Translations under genes and position numbers: made by a program
DNA from: Guptibacillus hwajinpoensis
GTDB taxonomy: Bacteria > Bacillota > Bacilli > Bacillales > Guptibacillaceae
DNA length: 64,000 nucleotides
Assembly (NCBI RefSeq): GCF_020171785.1
Contig: NZ_JAIVAE010000010.1
Location: 62,001-126,000, forward strand
Direction of reading: 5' to 3'
Notes under the pieces: generated by a model
Told to the model about the DNA's origin: nothing
What the model saw: the letters and a program-made list of their open reading frames with translations, nothing else
The model's database searches: none
In this document: positions 7,375 through 15,405 of the stretch, piece by piece
Position numbering within the stretch: the stretch's first letter is position 1
Layout: each line of letters begins with the position of its first letter

Positions 7375-9476
7375 CTTGGTATCAACATTGAAGGAATCTC
7401 TGTATAAAACAATTTGAGCTCGTGTAATGCTCGCGTACAACCCACATATAAAAGCTTTGCATCTTCCACATTGGATCCGTAATTTCCTTCATTCGCATTT
7501 GCTATGATCACCCCATCAAATTCTAAACCCTTTGTTAGATAGATCGGTACTATGGAAATGTCACCTTCATACGAGCGGTCTTCTTTTGTAAGAAGATTGA
7601 CATCTTTCTCGTTAGCAAACTTTTGATACAACTGCTCACATTCTTCTTCAGTTCTTCCAACAATAGCAATTGTTTTCATCCCTCGACTTTTCATTTCCTG
7701 AGCTGTTTCAAACAAGCGGTCGAATAAACTTTCTTTCTCTATTTTCCAAACGGTAACATTCTCTCCACTACGAAATACAGGAATTGCAGGTTGAACAGGT
7801 ATGTTAGCATGCGCAATAATTTCATTGGCAAATTCAATAATTTCGAATGTAGAGCGATAGCTTTGTGCTAATTCGATATACAGCTCGTTTTTCTGAAAGA
7901 GGTTTTTGAATTCCTGCCATTGATGAATACCTTTATAGGCATGAATACCCTGAGCTAGATCACCTAGGATCGTAAACGATTGTGATCGATTCACTTCCAT
8001 CAACAAAGCTATTTGAAAAGGAGAAAAATCTTGTGCCTCATCTATCACGATATGCTGAAAAACATCGTCTTTATGAACACCATTCAACTTAAATTGAATA
8101 TAGAGGAGAGGCGCAAGGTCAGATGGGGATACGGTCTTCTTTTTTAATAGCCTAGATGTTTCTGATAGTATCCCTTCATCTACTAATTGTGTTCGTTCGG
8201 TTTTAGGAACATACTCCGGAGGATTTGCCTGAAACAATGCCTTATAAAAAGAAAGCGCTGTTTGTTTTGGCCATTTCTTAAAATAGATCTTTAGCTGCTC
8301 ATTCGCAACTTTACGATACTCTTTTTGTAAATGACTCCCTTCAATTGCCTTAACCTCATCCTTAATCCAGACTTTAAAACGATTCATGATCATATCACGC
8401 TTTCGTCCAACAGGATATGCAGAGAGATCTTCTAGCCACTGCTGGATTTTAACTTCAGGCAGCTTACTTCCTTCAAATGGAATGAAGTCTCCTTCTGGTC
8501 CTACGGATTGGCTATAATAGAATAGGGCTTTATCGATCCAGTCTTTAAAGAGAGTCGAACCTTTCACTCTCCCCCCAGCTAAGTTCATATCTGGCCGTTC
8601 CCTCTCAAACCATTTTTGTAGATCGTCTTCTGTAGCATCTAATTTCACTTTTTCCTCAATCATACTTAATGTCCAATCAGTAAAAGTCGATTGTTGAATT
8701 CCTCCTACCCCTAACTCAGGAAGAACACCAGAAATGTAGTCAAGAAACATACGGTTCGGTGCAAAAATAATCATTCTTCCTGCTTGTATCGTATCTCGAT
8801 ACTCGTACAATAAGTAAGCTAACCGATGCAAAGCAACAGTTGTTTTCCCGCTCCCTGCTGCACCTTGAATGATTAAGGGTGTCGATCGTTCTGCACGAAT
8901 AATATCATTTTGTTTTGCTTGTATTGTAGATACAATGTCGCGAAGGCGATTGTCTTTATTTTCACTGAGGCGGTAGAGTAGAAACTCATCTGATCCATTT
9001 AAGTCATCGCTTCCTTCTACATAAGTGTCCACCACTCGCTGAAGTTCTTTATCTCGAATCACAATGTTTCTTTTAAGTTCGATATTCCCTTCAATCACGC
9101 CATCTGGAGACAAATAATAAACATCCTCTTCTGGACCAGTAAAAGCATAGAACATACTTGCAACAGGCGCTCGCCAATCAATGACTAGAGAAGCCTGTGA
9201 ATCACCATCCGCTACGCCAACCTTCCCAATATAGTACGCGCGTGATGACTTCTCATCTTCTTGAAAATCCATTCTCGCAAAATACGGTTCTTTACCAGCG
9301 ATAGCAAGTGATTGACGATTTTCCTCTCGAATGCTTTCAAGAGCCTGTTCGGTGACATTATCTCCTGAATACCGGGGATACCCGTCCAATGCTTTTTGCT
9401 GTTTTGTAATCTCGGCAGCAATTTGATCGAGTTGCTGCTTCTCTTTTCGATAGGCACTTTGATTCTTATGATCCAA
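7371..9476 (-). CDS. helD: HelD-type RNA polymerase-recycling ATPase (UvrD-like helicase fold)
   Basis: A 701-residue superfamily-1 ATPase. The N-terminal coiled-coil arm (1-60) precedes a HelD-specific domain (65-195). Walker A GAAGSGKT is at 205-212, a Walker B motif in IVIDEAQDFSP, and the C-terminal RecA-like domain ends with LTKGLEFDGVIIANANEGN and LLYVGCTRALHEL. HelD proteins bind RNA polymerase and use ATP to eject stalled polymerase and nucleic acid; they are not processive helicases. Slightly shorter than B. subtilis HelD (774). The start is TTG 9476 with AAGGAGGT ten bases ahead. Monocistronic. Confidence 0.9.
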   Translation of the reverse strand: MDHKNQSAYRKEKQQLDQIAAEITKQQKALDGYPRYSGDNVTEQALESIREENRQSLAIAGKEPYFARMDFQEDEKSSRAYYIGKVGVADGDSQASLVIDWRAPVASMFYAFTGPEEDVYYLSPDGVIEGNIELKRNIVIRDKELQRVVDTYVEGSDDLNGSDEFLLYRLSENKDNRLRDIVSTIQAKQNDIIRAERSTPLIIQGAAGSGKTTVALHRLAYLLYEYRDTIQAGRMIIFAPNRMFLDYISGVLPELGVGGIQQSTFTDWTLSMIEEKVKLDATEDDLQKWFERERPDMNLAGGRVKGSTLFKDWIDKALFYYSQSVGPEGDFIPFEGSKLPEVKIQQWLEDLSAYPVGRKRDMIMNRFKVWIKDEVKAIEGSHLQKEYRKVANEQLKIYFKKWPKQTALSFYKALFQANPPEYVPKTERTQLVDEGILSETSRLLKKKTVSPSDLAPLLYIQFKLNGVHKDDVFQHIVIDEAQDFSPFQIALLMEVNRSQSFTILGDLAQGIHAYKGIHQWQEFKNLFQKNELYIELAQSYRSTFEIIEFANEIIAHANIPVQPAIPVFRSGENVTVWKIEKESLFDRLFETAQEMKSRGMKTIAIVGRTEEECEQLYQKFANEKDVNLLTKEDRSYEGDISIVPIYLTKGLEFDGVIIANANEGNYGSNVEDAKLLYVGCTRALHELKLFYTEIPSMLIPS

Positions 9477-9674
9477 GATCAGTTACCTCCTTCTGAGATT
9501 TGTCTTTAACTGAGACAGAAGTTTAATACTACCATAAGTGCAGTTTATCCAACAATTTATTTTTGGAAAATTAAAAAATGTTTTCCCTAAAAAAACAGTT
9601 CTTAAAATGATCCAAACTCTTTTTCACCTCGTTAGCTGTATGTAATCAAAATTAACGGTAAAAAAACGAGGAGC

Positions 9675-11036
9675 GTGAAGAAAAAAATGAACATGAAAAA
9701 AGCATTTAAAAAATTAATGGTTCCGGCGCTAGGGCTAACCCTATTGTTTCCAACAGTTGCAGGTGCAGCTGACCCAGAACCAACAGTAAGCACACCAGCT
9801 GCCGATCTACGAGCCACACTTGATCAACTCTTATCCGAACATTTTGTACTAGCTGTTACGTCGATGACCAAATCGTATGATGGCACTGAAGATGCTGAAG
9901 TAGTGACAGAAGCACTCGATCAAAACGCAGCTGATATGACTCCAGCGATCGCATCTGTATATGGTGATGAAGCGGCGCAACAATTTGAGGACATTTTTAG
10001 AGGGCACAATGATTATTCTGCTGATTTCGTAAAAGCGGCAACTGAAGATGATGCAGAACTTCGAAAAGAAGCTGAGAAAGAAGTCGACGAATTTGTTGAT
10101 GAATTCTCTACTTTCCTTGATACTGCGACAGAGGGTAACCTGCCAAAAGAAGCAGCTGCAGATGTATTAGAAGTTCATGAAGATCAAGTACTAACTACCT
10201 TTGATGAGTATACAGAAGGAAATTATGAACAAGCTTATACAACATTCCGTGAAGGACATAAGCACATGTTTGCCATTAGTAAAGCATTATCGAGTGCGAT
10301 CGTAACGCAGATGCCTGATAAATTCGAAAACACGAAAGCTGATACACCAGCTGCCGATTTGCGATCAACGCTAAACAGTTTGGCGTCTGAACACTTTGCT
10401 CTTTCTTCCCTTGGTCTTGAAAAAGGGTATGATCAATCAGAAGACTATGACTTTGTGAACTGGGCAGAAGACAGAAACACCGCTGACTTTAAAGCTGCAA
10501 TCGGTTCTATCTACGGAGATGAGGGTGCAGCTCAGTTTGAAAAGATTTGGCAGGAAGATCACATCGCTGCACAAGCAGATCTTGTCGTTGCCTCTCTTTC
10601 TGAAGACGAAGAAGCGATGAAAATGGCAAAAGAACGTCTCTTAACAACTTTCCCTGAAAATTTCGGTACTTTCCTTGGAACAGCAACAGAAGAAAACCTT
10701 CCAACTGATGCTGCAACTAATGCTCTGAAGGCTCACGAAGAACAAGTTGTCGGATCATTTGAATCCTATATGTCTGGTGATTTTAAAGCATCCACAGATC
10801 AATTCCGTGAAGGGTACGCTTTCATGTTTGGTGTAGGTGAATCTCTAGGCGGTGCGATTGTGAAACAAATGCCAGATAAGTTCGCCGGAGAAGCCATGCC
10901 TGGTGATATGCCTAAGACAGGTATGGGTGGCGCGAGTGAGCAGTCATCTGACCTAACAGCTCTTTGGATTACAGTAGGTTCTCTTACGGTAGCTGGTTCA
11001 GCATTTGCTATTCGTAGAAAAGTCGTGAATCAGTAA
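9675..11036 (+). CDS. Secreted cell-wall protein with two copies of a helical repeat and an MPKTG sorting signal
   Basis: About 453 residues. Signal peptide (VPALGLTLLFPTVAGA then AADPE). Two homologous acidic repeats of about 180 residues follow, each opening TPAADLR-TL--L-SEHF and closing REG--FMF----L--AIV-QMPDKF. The C-terminus has MPKTG, a hydrophobic helix and RRKVVNQ, a sortase-type anchor with M in place of L. The repeat resembles a helical domain seen in proteins loosely annotated as copper amine oxidase-like in Bacillus, but there is no oxidase domain here; function unknown. Start is uncertain: GTG 9675 lies only a few bases after GAGGAG, so ATG 9687 or 9693 may be used. Confidence 0.8.
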   Translation: MKKKMNMKKAFKKLMVPALGLTLLFPTVAGAADPEPTVSTPAADLRATLDQLLSEHFVLAVTSMTKSYDGTEDAEVVTEALDQNAADMTPAIASVYGDEAAQQFEDIFRGHNDYSADFVKAATEDDAELRKEAEKEVDEFVDEFSTFLDTATEGNLPKEAAADVLEVHEDQVLTTFDEYTEGNYEQAYTTFREGHKHMFAISKALSSAIVTQMPDKFENTKADTPAADLRSTLNSLASEHFALSSLGLEKGYDQSEDYDFVNWAEDRNTADFKAAIGSIYGDEGAAQFEKIWQEDHIAAQADLVVASLSEDEEAMKMAKERLLTTFPENFGTFLGTATEENLPTDAATNALKAHEEQVVGSFESYMSGDFKASTDQFREGYAFMFGVGESLGGAIVKQMPDKFAGEAMPGDMPKTGMGGASEQSSDLTALWITVGSLTVAGSAFAIRRKVVNQ

Positions 11037-11075
11037 TCCACCTATCACATTACACCTAAAATAAATTGATACGTA

Positions 11076-11108
11076 AAAATCGCTTCTAACAATGTTAGAA
11101 GCGATTTT
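11076..11108. terminator. Bidirectional terminator
   Basis: A perfect 15-bp stem, AAAATCGCTTCTAAC (11076-11090) with GTTAGAAGCGATTTT (11094-11108), loop AAT. It ends both the wall-protein gene and the convergent peroxiredoxin gene. Confidence 0.93.
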
Positions 11109-11109
11109 G

Positions 11110-11670
11110 CTATGCGTTATGCTTTTTTAACACATCAATGACAGAGTCGATTTTTGCATGATCCTCCGGAGACTGATCAATATGATGCCAAATTAGCTTC
11201 CCGCTATCATCATAAATCCATGTCCCACCTTGTATATAAACATCTTGCGTTTTCATTGATTTAAGAACAAAGTCTTTCTTCTTTTGCTCTTTTGGGATAA
11301 ATCCATCCATCTTACGAGTGATGAATCCAATAGCGGCTTGTCCAAGTAATTTCCACTTCGGCATCGTATAGTGACCCATCCCTCGATAGGCTTCTCTTTT
11401 CGGATCACCCGCTATAACAAACGGAAACTCTCCAAAAGCTTCTGTGAACTGACAGATGTATTTGCCATTAGAAGGCGCAATCGCTATAATCTGAAAGCCT
11501 TCCTTCTCAATTTCATTTACGCGCTTACGCAACTGCGTAAGATAAGCTCGACAAACGGGTCAGCCAAGATGACGTACAAATACAACCATTGATTTCTTAT
11601 GGTGTATTAACTCTGCAAGTGTAACATTTTTACTTTCTGGAATTTCAAGTTGATAAGTTAATTGATCCAT
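11110..11670 (-). CDS. Predicted selenoprotein: peroxiredoxin-like (AhpC/TSA_2) protein with UxxC motif
   Basis: The frame starts at ATG 11670 (AAGGAGAGG nine bases ahead) and runs 186 residues to 11110, interrupted only by one TGA (11562-11560, codon 37). Around it the protein reads VVFVRHLG-U-PVCRAYLTQL. Homologous peroxiredoxin-like thioredoxin-fold proteins have RHxGCPxCR here, so TGA sits exactly on the first, catalytic Cys of CxxC. A stem-loop suited to a bacterial SECIS follows (11524-11541). Downstream sequence is intact (DPKREAYRGMGHYTMPKW, WIYDDSGKLIWHH). The protein should be a thiol/selenol peroxidase or disulfide reductase. Alternative: a nonsense mutation; then translation could restart at TTG near 11532. 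It is second in an operon with the DedA gene (19-bp gap). Confidence 0.8.
11524..11541 (-). promoter_or_regulatory. Candidate bacterial SECIS hairpin
   Basis: On the minus strand CTTACGC-AGTT-GCGTAAG forms a 7-bp perfect stem with a 4-base loop. The loop begins 25 bases after the TGA and has G as its second base. Bacterial SECIS elements lie immediately 3' of UGA with the loop roughly 16-37 bases away and a G in the first two loop positions, so the geometry fits. Confidence 0.65.
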
Positions 11671-11689
11671 AGTAACCTCTCCTTACTTA

Positions 11690-12301
11690 TCATGACGTTT
11701 GATCTGTGTTGATTACCTGTTTCTTGTGTTCAATTTTACACCTTTTTTGATAGTAGTGATACCCAATAAATCCAATAACTGCCACGATTATGATTAAGAA
11801 GACGTATTTCTGAATACTTCCAAAAATGGCTTGGACTGATTTGATATTTCCATTCTTTCCGATCCATAACATCGCAATTGTCCAAGGAAAGATGCCCACA
11901 AAGGTAAGGACGGCAAATACCCACGCCTTTACTTTACTCATACCAGATACGTAGGACACATAATTTCCAACACCAAGCGGGCGTGTAATCGCAATACTCC
12001 AAGATCCGCACTTTCTAAACCATCTTTGTACACGTTCTACTTTCTTCTTCTTTAGCTTTTTCTCTACTTTATCCTTAACTTTCAAACCGATCCCATAAGG
12101 AATAAAACTAAAAATGGTATAGATCACGCTTGTCAGAAATGCAAAACCGACCATTTCAATAATGGAAGCATTTAATAAGTAACCATACGTTAACGTCATC
12201 ATACCACCAGGAAAAGGTAAAGATGATGCTTCAAGCGCATTGCTAATTAAAAGACCCCAGATGCCAAGCTCTTTCAGGAATTGAATCAGAAATTCCAACA
12301 T
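11690..12301 (-). CDS. DedA/VTT-domain membrane protein
   Basis: A 203-residue protein with four to five hydrophobic segments (about 8-30, 45-68, 105-125, 130-150, 162-182). EASSLPFPGG and the later ITRPLGVGNYVSYVSGMSK are the paired motifs of the DedA/VTT (SNARE-associated) family, now linked to flipping of undecaprenyl phosphate and phospholipids. The C-terminus is a short basic cytosolic tail. It is transcribed first, followed at 19 bp by the predicted selenoprotein gene, suggesting a common operon. Start ATG 12301 with GGAGATCC upstream. Which DedA subgroup, and the lipid substrate, cannot be told. Confidence 0.85.
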   Translation of the reverse strand: MLEFLIQFLKELGIWGLLISNALEASSLPFPGGMMTLTYGYLLNASIIEMVGFAFLTSVIYTIFSFIPYGIGLKVKDKVEKKLKKKKVERVQRWFRKCGSWSIAITRPLGVGNYVSYVSGMSKVKAWVFAVLTFVGIFPWTIAMLWIGKNGNIKSVQAIFGSIQKYVFLIIIVAVIGFIGYHYYQKRCKIEHKKQVINTDQTS

Positions 12302-12428
12302 ATTGGATCTCCTTTACTCTCTATTTAAACTATCTATTCAATTCCCTGATCTCCAAGTACGAAACCGAAATACATCTGTTTTAATCTTCCAATCGATTTT
12401 CCATCTATATTTCGCGGATATAATAAAT

Positions 12429-12442
12429 ATTTCCGCGGAAAT
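12429..12442. promoter_or_regulatory. 14-bp perfect palindrome in the dedA upstream region
   Basis: ATTTCCGCGGAAAT is its own reverse complement and lies in the 230-bp gap between dedA and the aminotransferase gene; a partial copy (ATTTCGCGGAT) is about 20 bp to the left. It could be an operator for the dedA-selenoprotein operon. No promoter was assigned. Confidence 0.3.
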
Positions 12443-12491
12443 GATCAAATCTGCACGAATTTTGTTTAGATACGGGAAAGTTTTATAAAAG

Positions 12492-12525
12492 TAAAAACCC
12501 TATCATTCCTCTTCATGATAGGGTT
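12492..12525 (-). terminator. Terminator of the sigma-54 aminotransferase operon
   Basis: AACCCTATCAT (12496-12506) and ATGATAGGGTT (12515-12525) form a perfect 11-bp stem followed by a T-run on the minus strand. Confidence 0.9.
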
Positions 12526-12531
12526 AACTTA

Positions 12532-13857
12532 TTACGATCCTACAGGGACAGCCTTTTCTTGTTCAAAAGCAGTTACAGCTTCCTCAAAAACGCGCAGACC
12601 TTCATCCAGCTGTTCTTTTGTAATAATGAGCGGGGGAATCATTCGAATAACTTCCTGATGCTTCCCGCAAAGATAAAATAGCACGCCTTTTTCAAGTGAT
12701 AAGTCTAGAACACGCATCATCCCGTTTCCATCAGGTGCACCTGTTTCAGGATCGACAATTTCGATGCCTATCATTAAGCCTACACCACGCACATCACCAA
12801 TCACCTGATGCTTTTCCTTTATTAACGCCAGCTTTTCTAAAGCATATTCCCCCATTTCTCTGGAGTTTTGAAGTAATCCTTCCTCTTCAATCACATCAAG
12901 TGTTGCAAGCGCTGCTGAACATGCGATTGGATTCCCGCCAAATGTTGTCCCATGTGTCCCCATTGGCCATTGACTCATTAATTCTTTTGAAGCGACAGTA
13001 GCACTCAATGGCATTCCAGAAGCAATTCCTTTTGCAATCGCCATTATGTCCGGTGTGACATCAAACGTTTGTGCAGCAAACCAATCCCCTGTACGCCCGA
13101 ATCCTGTTTGAACTTCATCAAAAATGAGTAACATGCCGTGTCGATCACAAATCTCTCTCACTTTCTGTAGCCATTCTTTCGGAGGAATTAAGTAACCGCC
13201 CTCTCCTAGTACCGGCTCCACAATCACACACGCAACTTCCTCAGGAGTAACCTGATGATCAAAAAGACGCTCAAAATCCTTCTCAAGTTCTTTCACACAA
13301 TAGTCTTCAATGCTTTGATCTTCGGGACAACTAGCCGTATCAGCATAGGGGATTTGATAGGTTAGTCCATTCGGTTGCAAAAACTTTCGATACTTGCTTT
13401 TTGATGTACTCACACCAAGTGCTCCCAGCGATCGACCATGGAAACATCCTGTAAATGAAATAACGTACTGGCGCTTCGTTACATATTTCGCTAACTTCAA
13501 TGCACCTTCAATGGCCTCAGTACCGCTGTTTGCAAAGAAAAAGCAATCCAAACCTTTGGGCATAATCCCTTGTAGTCGTTCAGCTAGTTGAAGAATGGAG
13601 TCATACATAATAACTCCAGATGGTCCGTGCATCAGAGAATCCGCACCATCTTTAATTGCCTGAATCACTTTTGGGTGACGATGTCCTGTATTTGCAACAG
13701 CAATACCAGAAGTAAAATCAAGGTAGGTCTTTCCATCAGCACCATAGTAATAGCATCCTTCTTCTTTCACGACGGGTAAATTAGGATGATCTTTCGCCAT
13801 GCTAGGTGCTAGATAGTCTGACATGTTGCTGTATCTCTGTTCAAATGATGTAGACAA
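12532..13857 (-). CDS. Class III PLP-dependent aminotransferase (4-aminobutyrate/omega-amino acid type)
   Basis: A 441-residue fold-type I, class III aminotransferase. Features: [14 protein letters not shown] in the N-terminal part, [17 protein letters not shown] for cofactor phosphate binding, [13 protein letters not shown] with the PLP-binding Asp, and [13 protein letters not shown] with the Schiff-base lysine. [17 protein letters not shown] is also family-typical. Closest general match is GabT-like enzymes that move an amino group from 4-aminobutyrate or another omega-amino acid to 2-oxoglutarate; exact substrate is not decided by sequence. It is second in an operon behind the YjiH transporter gene (32-bp gap) and is therefore under the sigma-54 promoter, a control common for amino-acid catabolism in Bacillus. 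Confidence 0.9.
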   Translation of the reverse strand: MSTSFEQRYSNMSDYLAPSMAKDHPNLPVVKEEGCYYYGADGKTYLDFTSGIAVANTGHRHPKVIQAIKDGADSLMHGPSGVIMYDSILQLAERLQGIMPKGLDCFFFANSGTEAIEGALKLAKYVTKRQYVISFTGCFHGRSLGALGVSTSKSKYRKFLQPNGLTYQIPYADTASCPEDQSIEDYCVKELEKDFERLFDHQVTPEEVACVIVEPVLGEGGYLIPPKEWLQKVREICDRHGMLLIFDEVQTGFGRTGDWFAAQTFDVTPDIMAIAKGIASGMPLSATVASKELMSQWPMGTHGTTFGGNPIACSAALATLDVIEEEGLLQNSREMGEYALEKLALIKEKHQVIGDVRGVGLMIGIEIVDPETGAPDGNGMMRVLDLSLEKGVLFYLCGKHQEVIRMIPPLIITKEQLDEGLRVFEEAVTAFEQEKAVPVGS

Positions 13858-13889
13858 TGTGATCTCCTCCTTTAAATTTAGCTTTTATT

Positions 13890-15287
13890 TTATAAAAAGA
13901 AATGAGCCATAACGACGATAATCGGGAGCGTAATAACTGTACGTTGTAAGAAAATAATCGCTAGTTCAAGAACTGAAATCGGAATCTTAGATTTCACTAG
14001 CAAAATCCCAATCTCCGACATGTAGATAAGTTGTGTTAACGAAACAGCCGCGATAACAAAACGGGTAAGTTCACTTTCGATACCCGTCCCAATTACAGCA
14101 GGTAAAAACATATCTGCAAAACCAACGAGCATGGCTGGAGCTGCAGCTGCTGCTTCAGGAATCTGCATCAGTTCTAGTACAGGGACAATCGGCATTGATA
14201 AATACGTAAAGAACGGAGTGAATTCAGCAATGATCAGTGCAATGGTACCAAGAGCCATCACTAGTGGGATCAAAGCGAAGTAAATATCTAGCACTGTATT
14301 CACACCTTGCCCTGCTATATACTTAACACCTTTTACTTCTGAAGCCTTCTCGAGCGCTTTCTGCATTCCCCATTTAAAGCTAGAAACACCTTCTGGAACA
14401 TCTTCTGAAATCTGTTTTCCTGTCCCTTCATAATACGTGTCCGCTTTACGAGATAGCGGTGGGATTCGAGGACAAACAAATGCAGCAACTAGCCCTGCAA
14501 CAACAACCGTAAAGTAAAAAGGAATAAACATATCTTCTAAGCCAATAAAACTAATCACAACAAGACTGAATGCAATCGAATTGATCGAAAAGTTTGTTGC
14601 AATAACAGCCGCTTCTCTTTTTGTATAGTAACCTTCTTCATACTGTTTCGTTGTAATCAATACACCAACGGTTCCGGCCCCCATCCAGGAAGCAAGCGCA
14701 TCGATGGATGAGCGACCAGGTAATTTAAATAATGGGCGCATCACATGGCGAAGGGCTGTTCCAAAGAAATCCATTAATCCAAATTCCAGTAGGAGTGGCA
14801 TTAAAAGTCCTGCAAAGAGAAACCATGCTGCAAGAACAGGGACAAGGGAGTACAGCATCGTCCCACCTGATACATCTGAAATAATAAATTCTGGTCCAAA
14901 CTTAAATAACGTCATGACCGCAAAGAGCGCTCCTAACAACCTCGTTGCGATCCAGAACCAGTTCACATAGAATAGTTGTTTAAGAAAAGGACGAAGCATG
15001 ATCGCCTTAGGTTCAAACGCTTTTGTAACAATAGGTATAATAGCAGATAAAATGAGAATAGCAGTCATAAAGCCAGGTAGAATTGGAGCTAGTTTTATTT
15101 GAATAGATTCGGCTAGAATTCCTACACCAATGGTCATTTTCCCATTAAAAGGAACAGGGACAAGAAATAGTAAGATACCAATTAGAGAAGGAATGATAAA
15201 CCACGAATATGCTTTTTTTGAATGAGAAGCATTTACCGATTGACTGGCACTTTCAAGAGAATACGACTTTTCCTGTTTAACTTCCAT
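13890..15287 (-). CDS. YjiH family membrane transporter (nucleoside-recognition/Gate domains)
   Basis: A 465-residue polytopic protein with roughly ten or eleven membrane helices. The central PGRSSIDALASWMGAGTVGVLITTKQYEEGYYTKREAAVI belongs to the YjiH/nucleoside-recognition (Gate) family, seen here in pieces at residues about 192-230. YjiH genes often sit beside amino-acid or dipeptide catabolic genes; uptake of the substrate of the following aminotransferase is the natural hypothesis. It is the first gene after the -24/-12 promoter at 15386-15401, with a leader of about 90 bases. RBS GGAGAG just upstream of ATG 15287. Confidence 0.82.
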   Translation of the reverse strand: MEVKQEKSYSLESASQSVNASHSKKAYSWFIIPSLIGILLFLVPVPFNGKMTIGVGILAESIQIKLAPILPGFMTAILILSAIIPIVTKAFEPKAIMLRPFLKQLFYVNWFWIATRLLGALFAVMTLFKFGPEFIISDVSGGTMLYSLVPVLAAWFLFAGLLMPLLLEFGLMDFFGTALRHVMRPLFKLPGRSSIDALASWMGAGTVGVLITTKQYEEGYYTKREAAVIATNFSINSIAFSLVVISFIGLEDMFIPFYFTVVVAGLVAAFVCPRIPPLSRKADTYYEGTGKQISEDVPEGVSSFKWGMQKALEKASEVKGVKYIAGQGVNTVLDIYFALIPLVMALGTIALIIAEFTPFFTYLSMPIVPVLELMQIPEAAAAAPAMLVGFADMFLPAVIGTGIESELTRFVIAAVSLTQLIYMSEIGILLVKSKIPISVLELAIIFLQRTVITLPIIVVMAHFFL

Positions 15288-15343
15288 TTTTCACTCTCCT
15301 TCGACAAATTTAATATTAATTCATATTTTTGCATATAAATTAG

Positions 15344-15381
15344 AAAAGAAGCAAGAGAAATTTTCATTCTTTGCTTCTTTT
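15344..15381 (-). terminator. Terminator of the enhancer-binding-protein gene, overlapping the sigma-54 start site
   Basis: AAAAGAAGCAA (15344-15354) pairs with TTGCTTCTTTT (15371-15381). On the minus strand it follows the regulator stop by 25 bases. The promoter-proximal arm covers the predicted start point of the sigma-54 transcript (about 15376), so transcripts from that promoter would lack part of the arm and read through (inference). Confidence 0.75.
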
Positions 15382-15385
15382 AACA

Positions 15386-15401
15386 TGCAAGTATTGTGCC
15401 A
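15386..15401 (-). promoter_or_regulatory. Sigma-54 (-24/-12) promoter for yjiH-aminotransferase operon
   Basis: Minus strand: TGGCAC, 5 bases (AATAC), TTGCAT. This matches the SigL/RpoN consensus TGGCAC-N5-TTGCA perfectly. It lies 4 bases past the stop of the gene for a sigma-54 activator and about 100 bases before the YjiH start. Confidence 0.93.
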
Positions 15402-15405
15402 TAAG

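Noticed and set aside
11110-11532. Short 140-codon version of the peroxiredoxin-like gene
   Set aside because: It lacks the thioredoxin-fold start and the active site, has a TTG start inside the SECIS hairpin and no ribosome-binding site; the 561-bp frame with one TGA has both.
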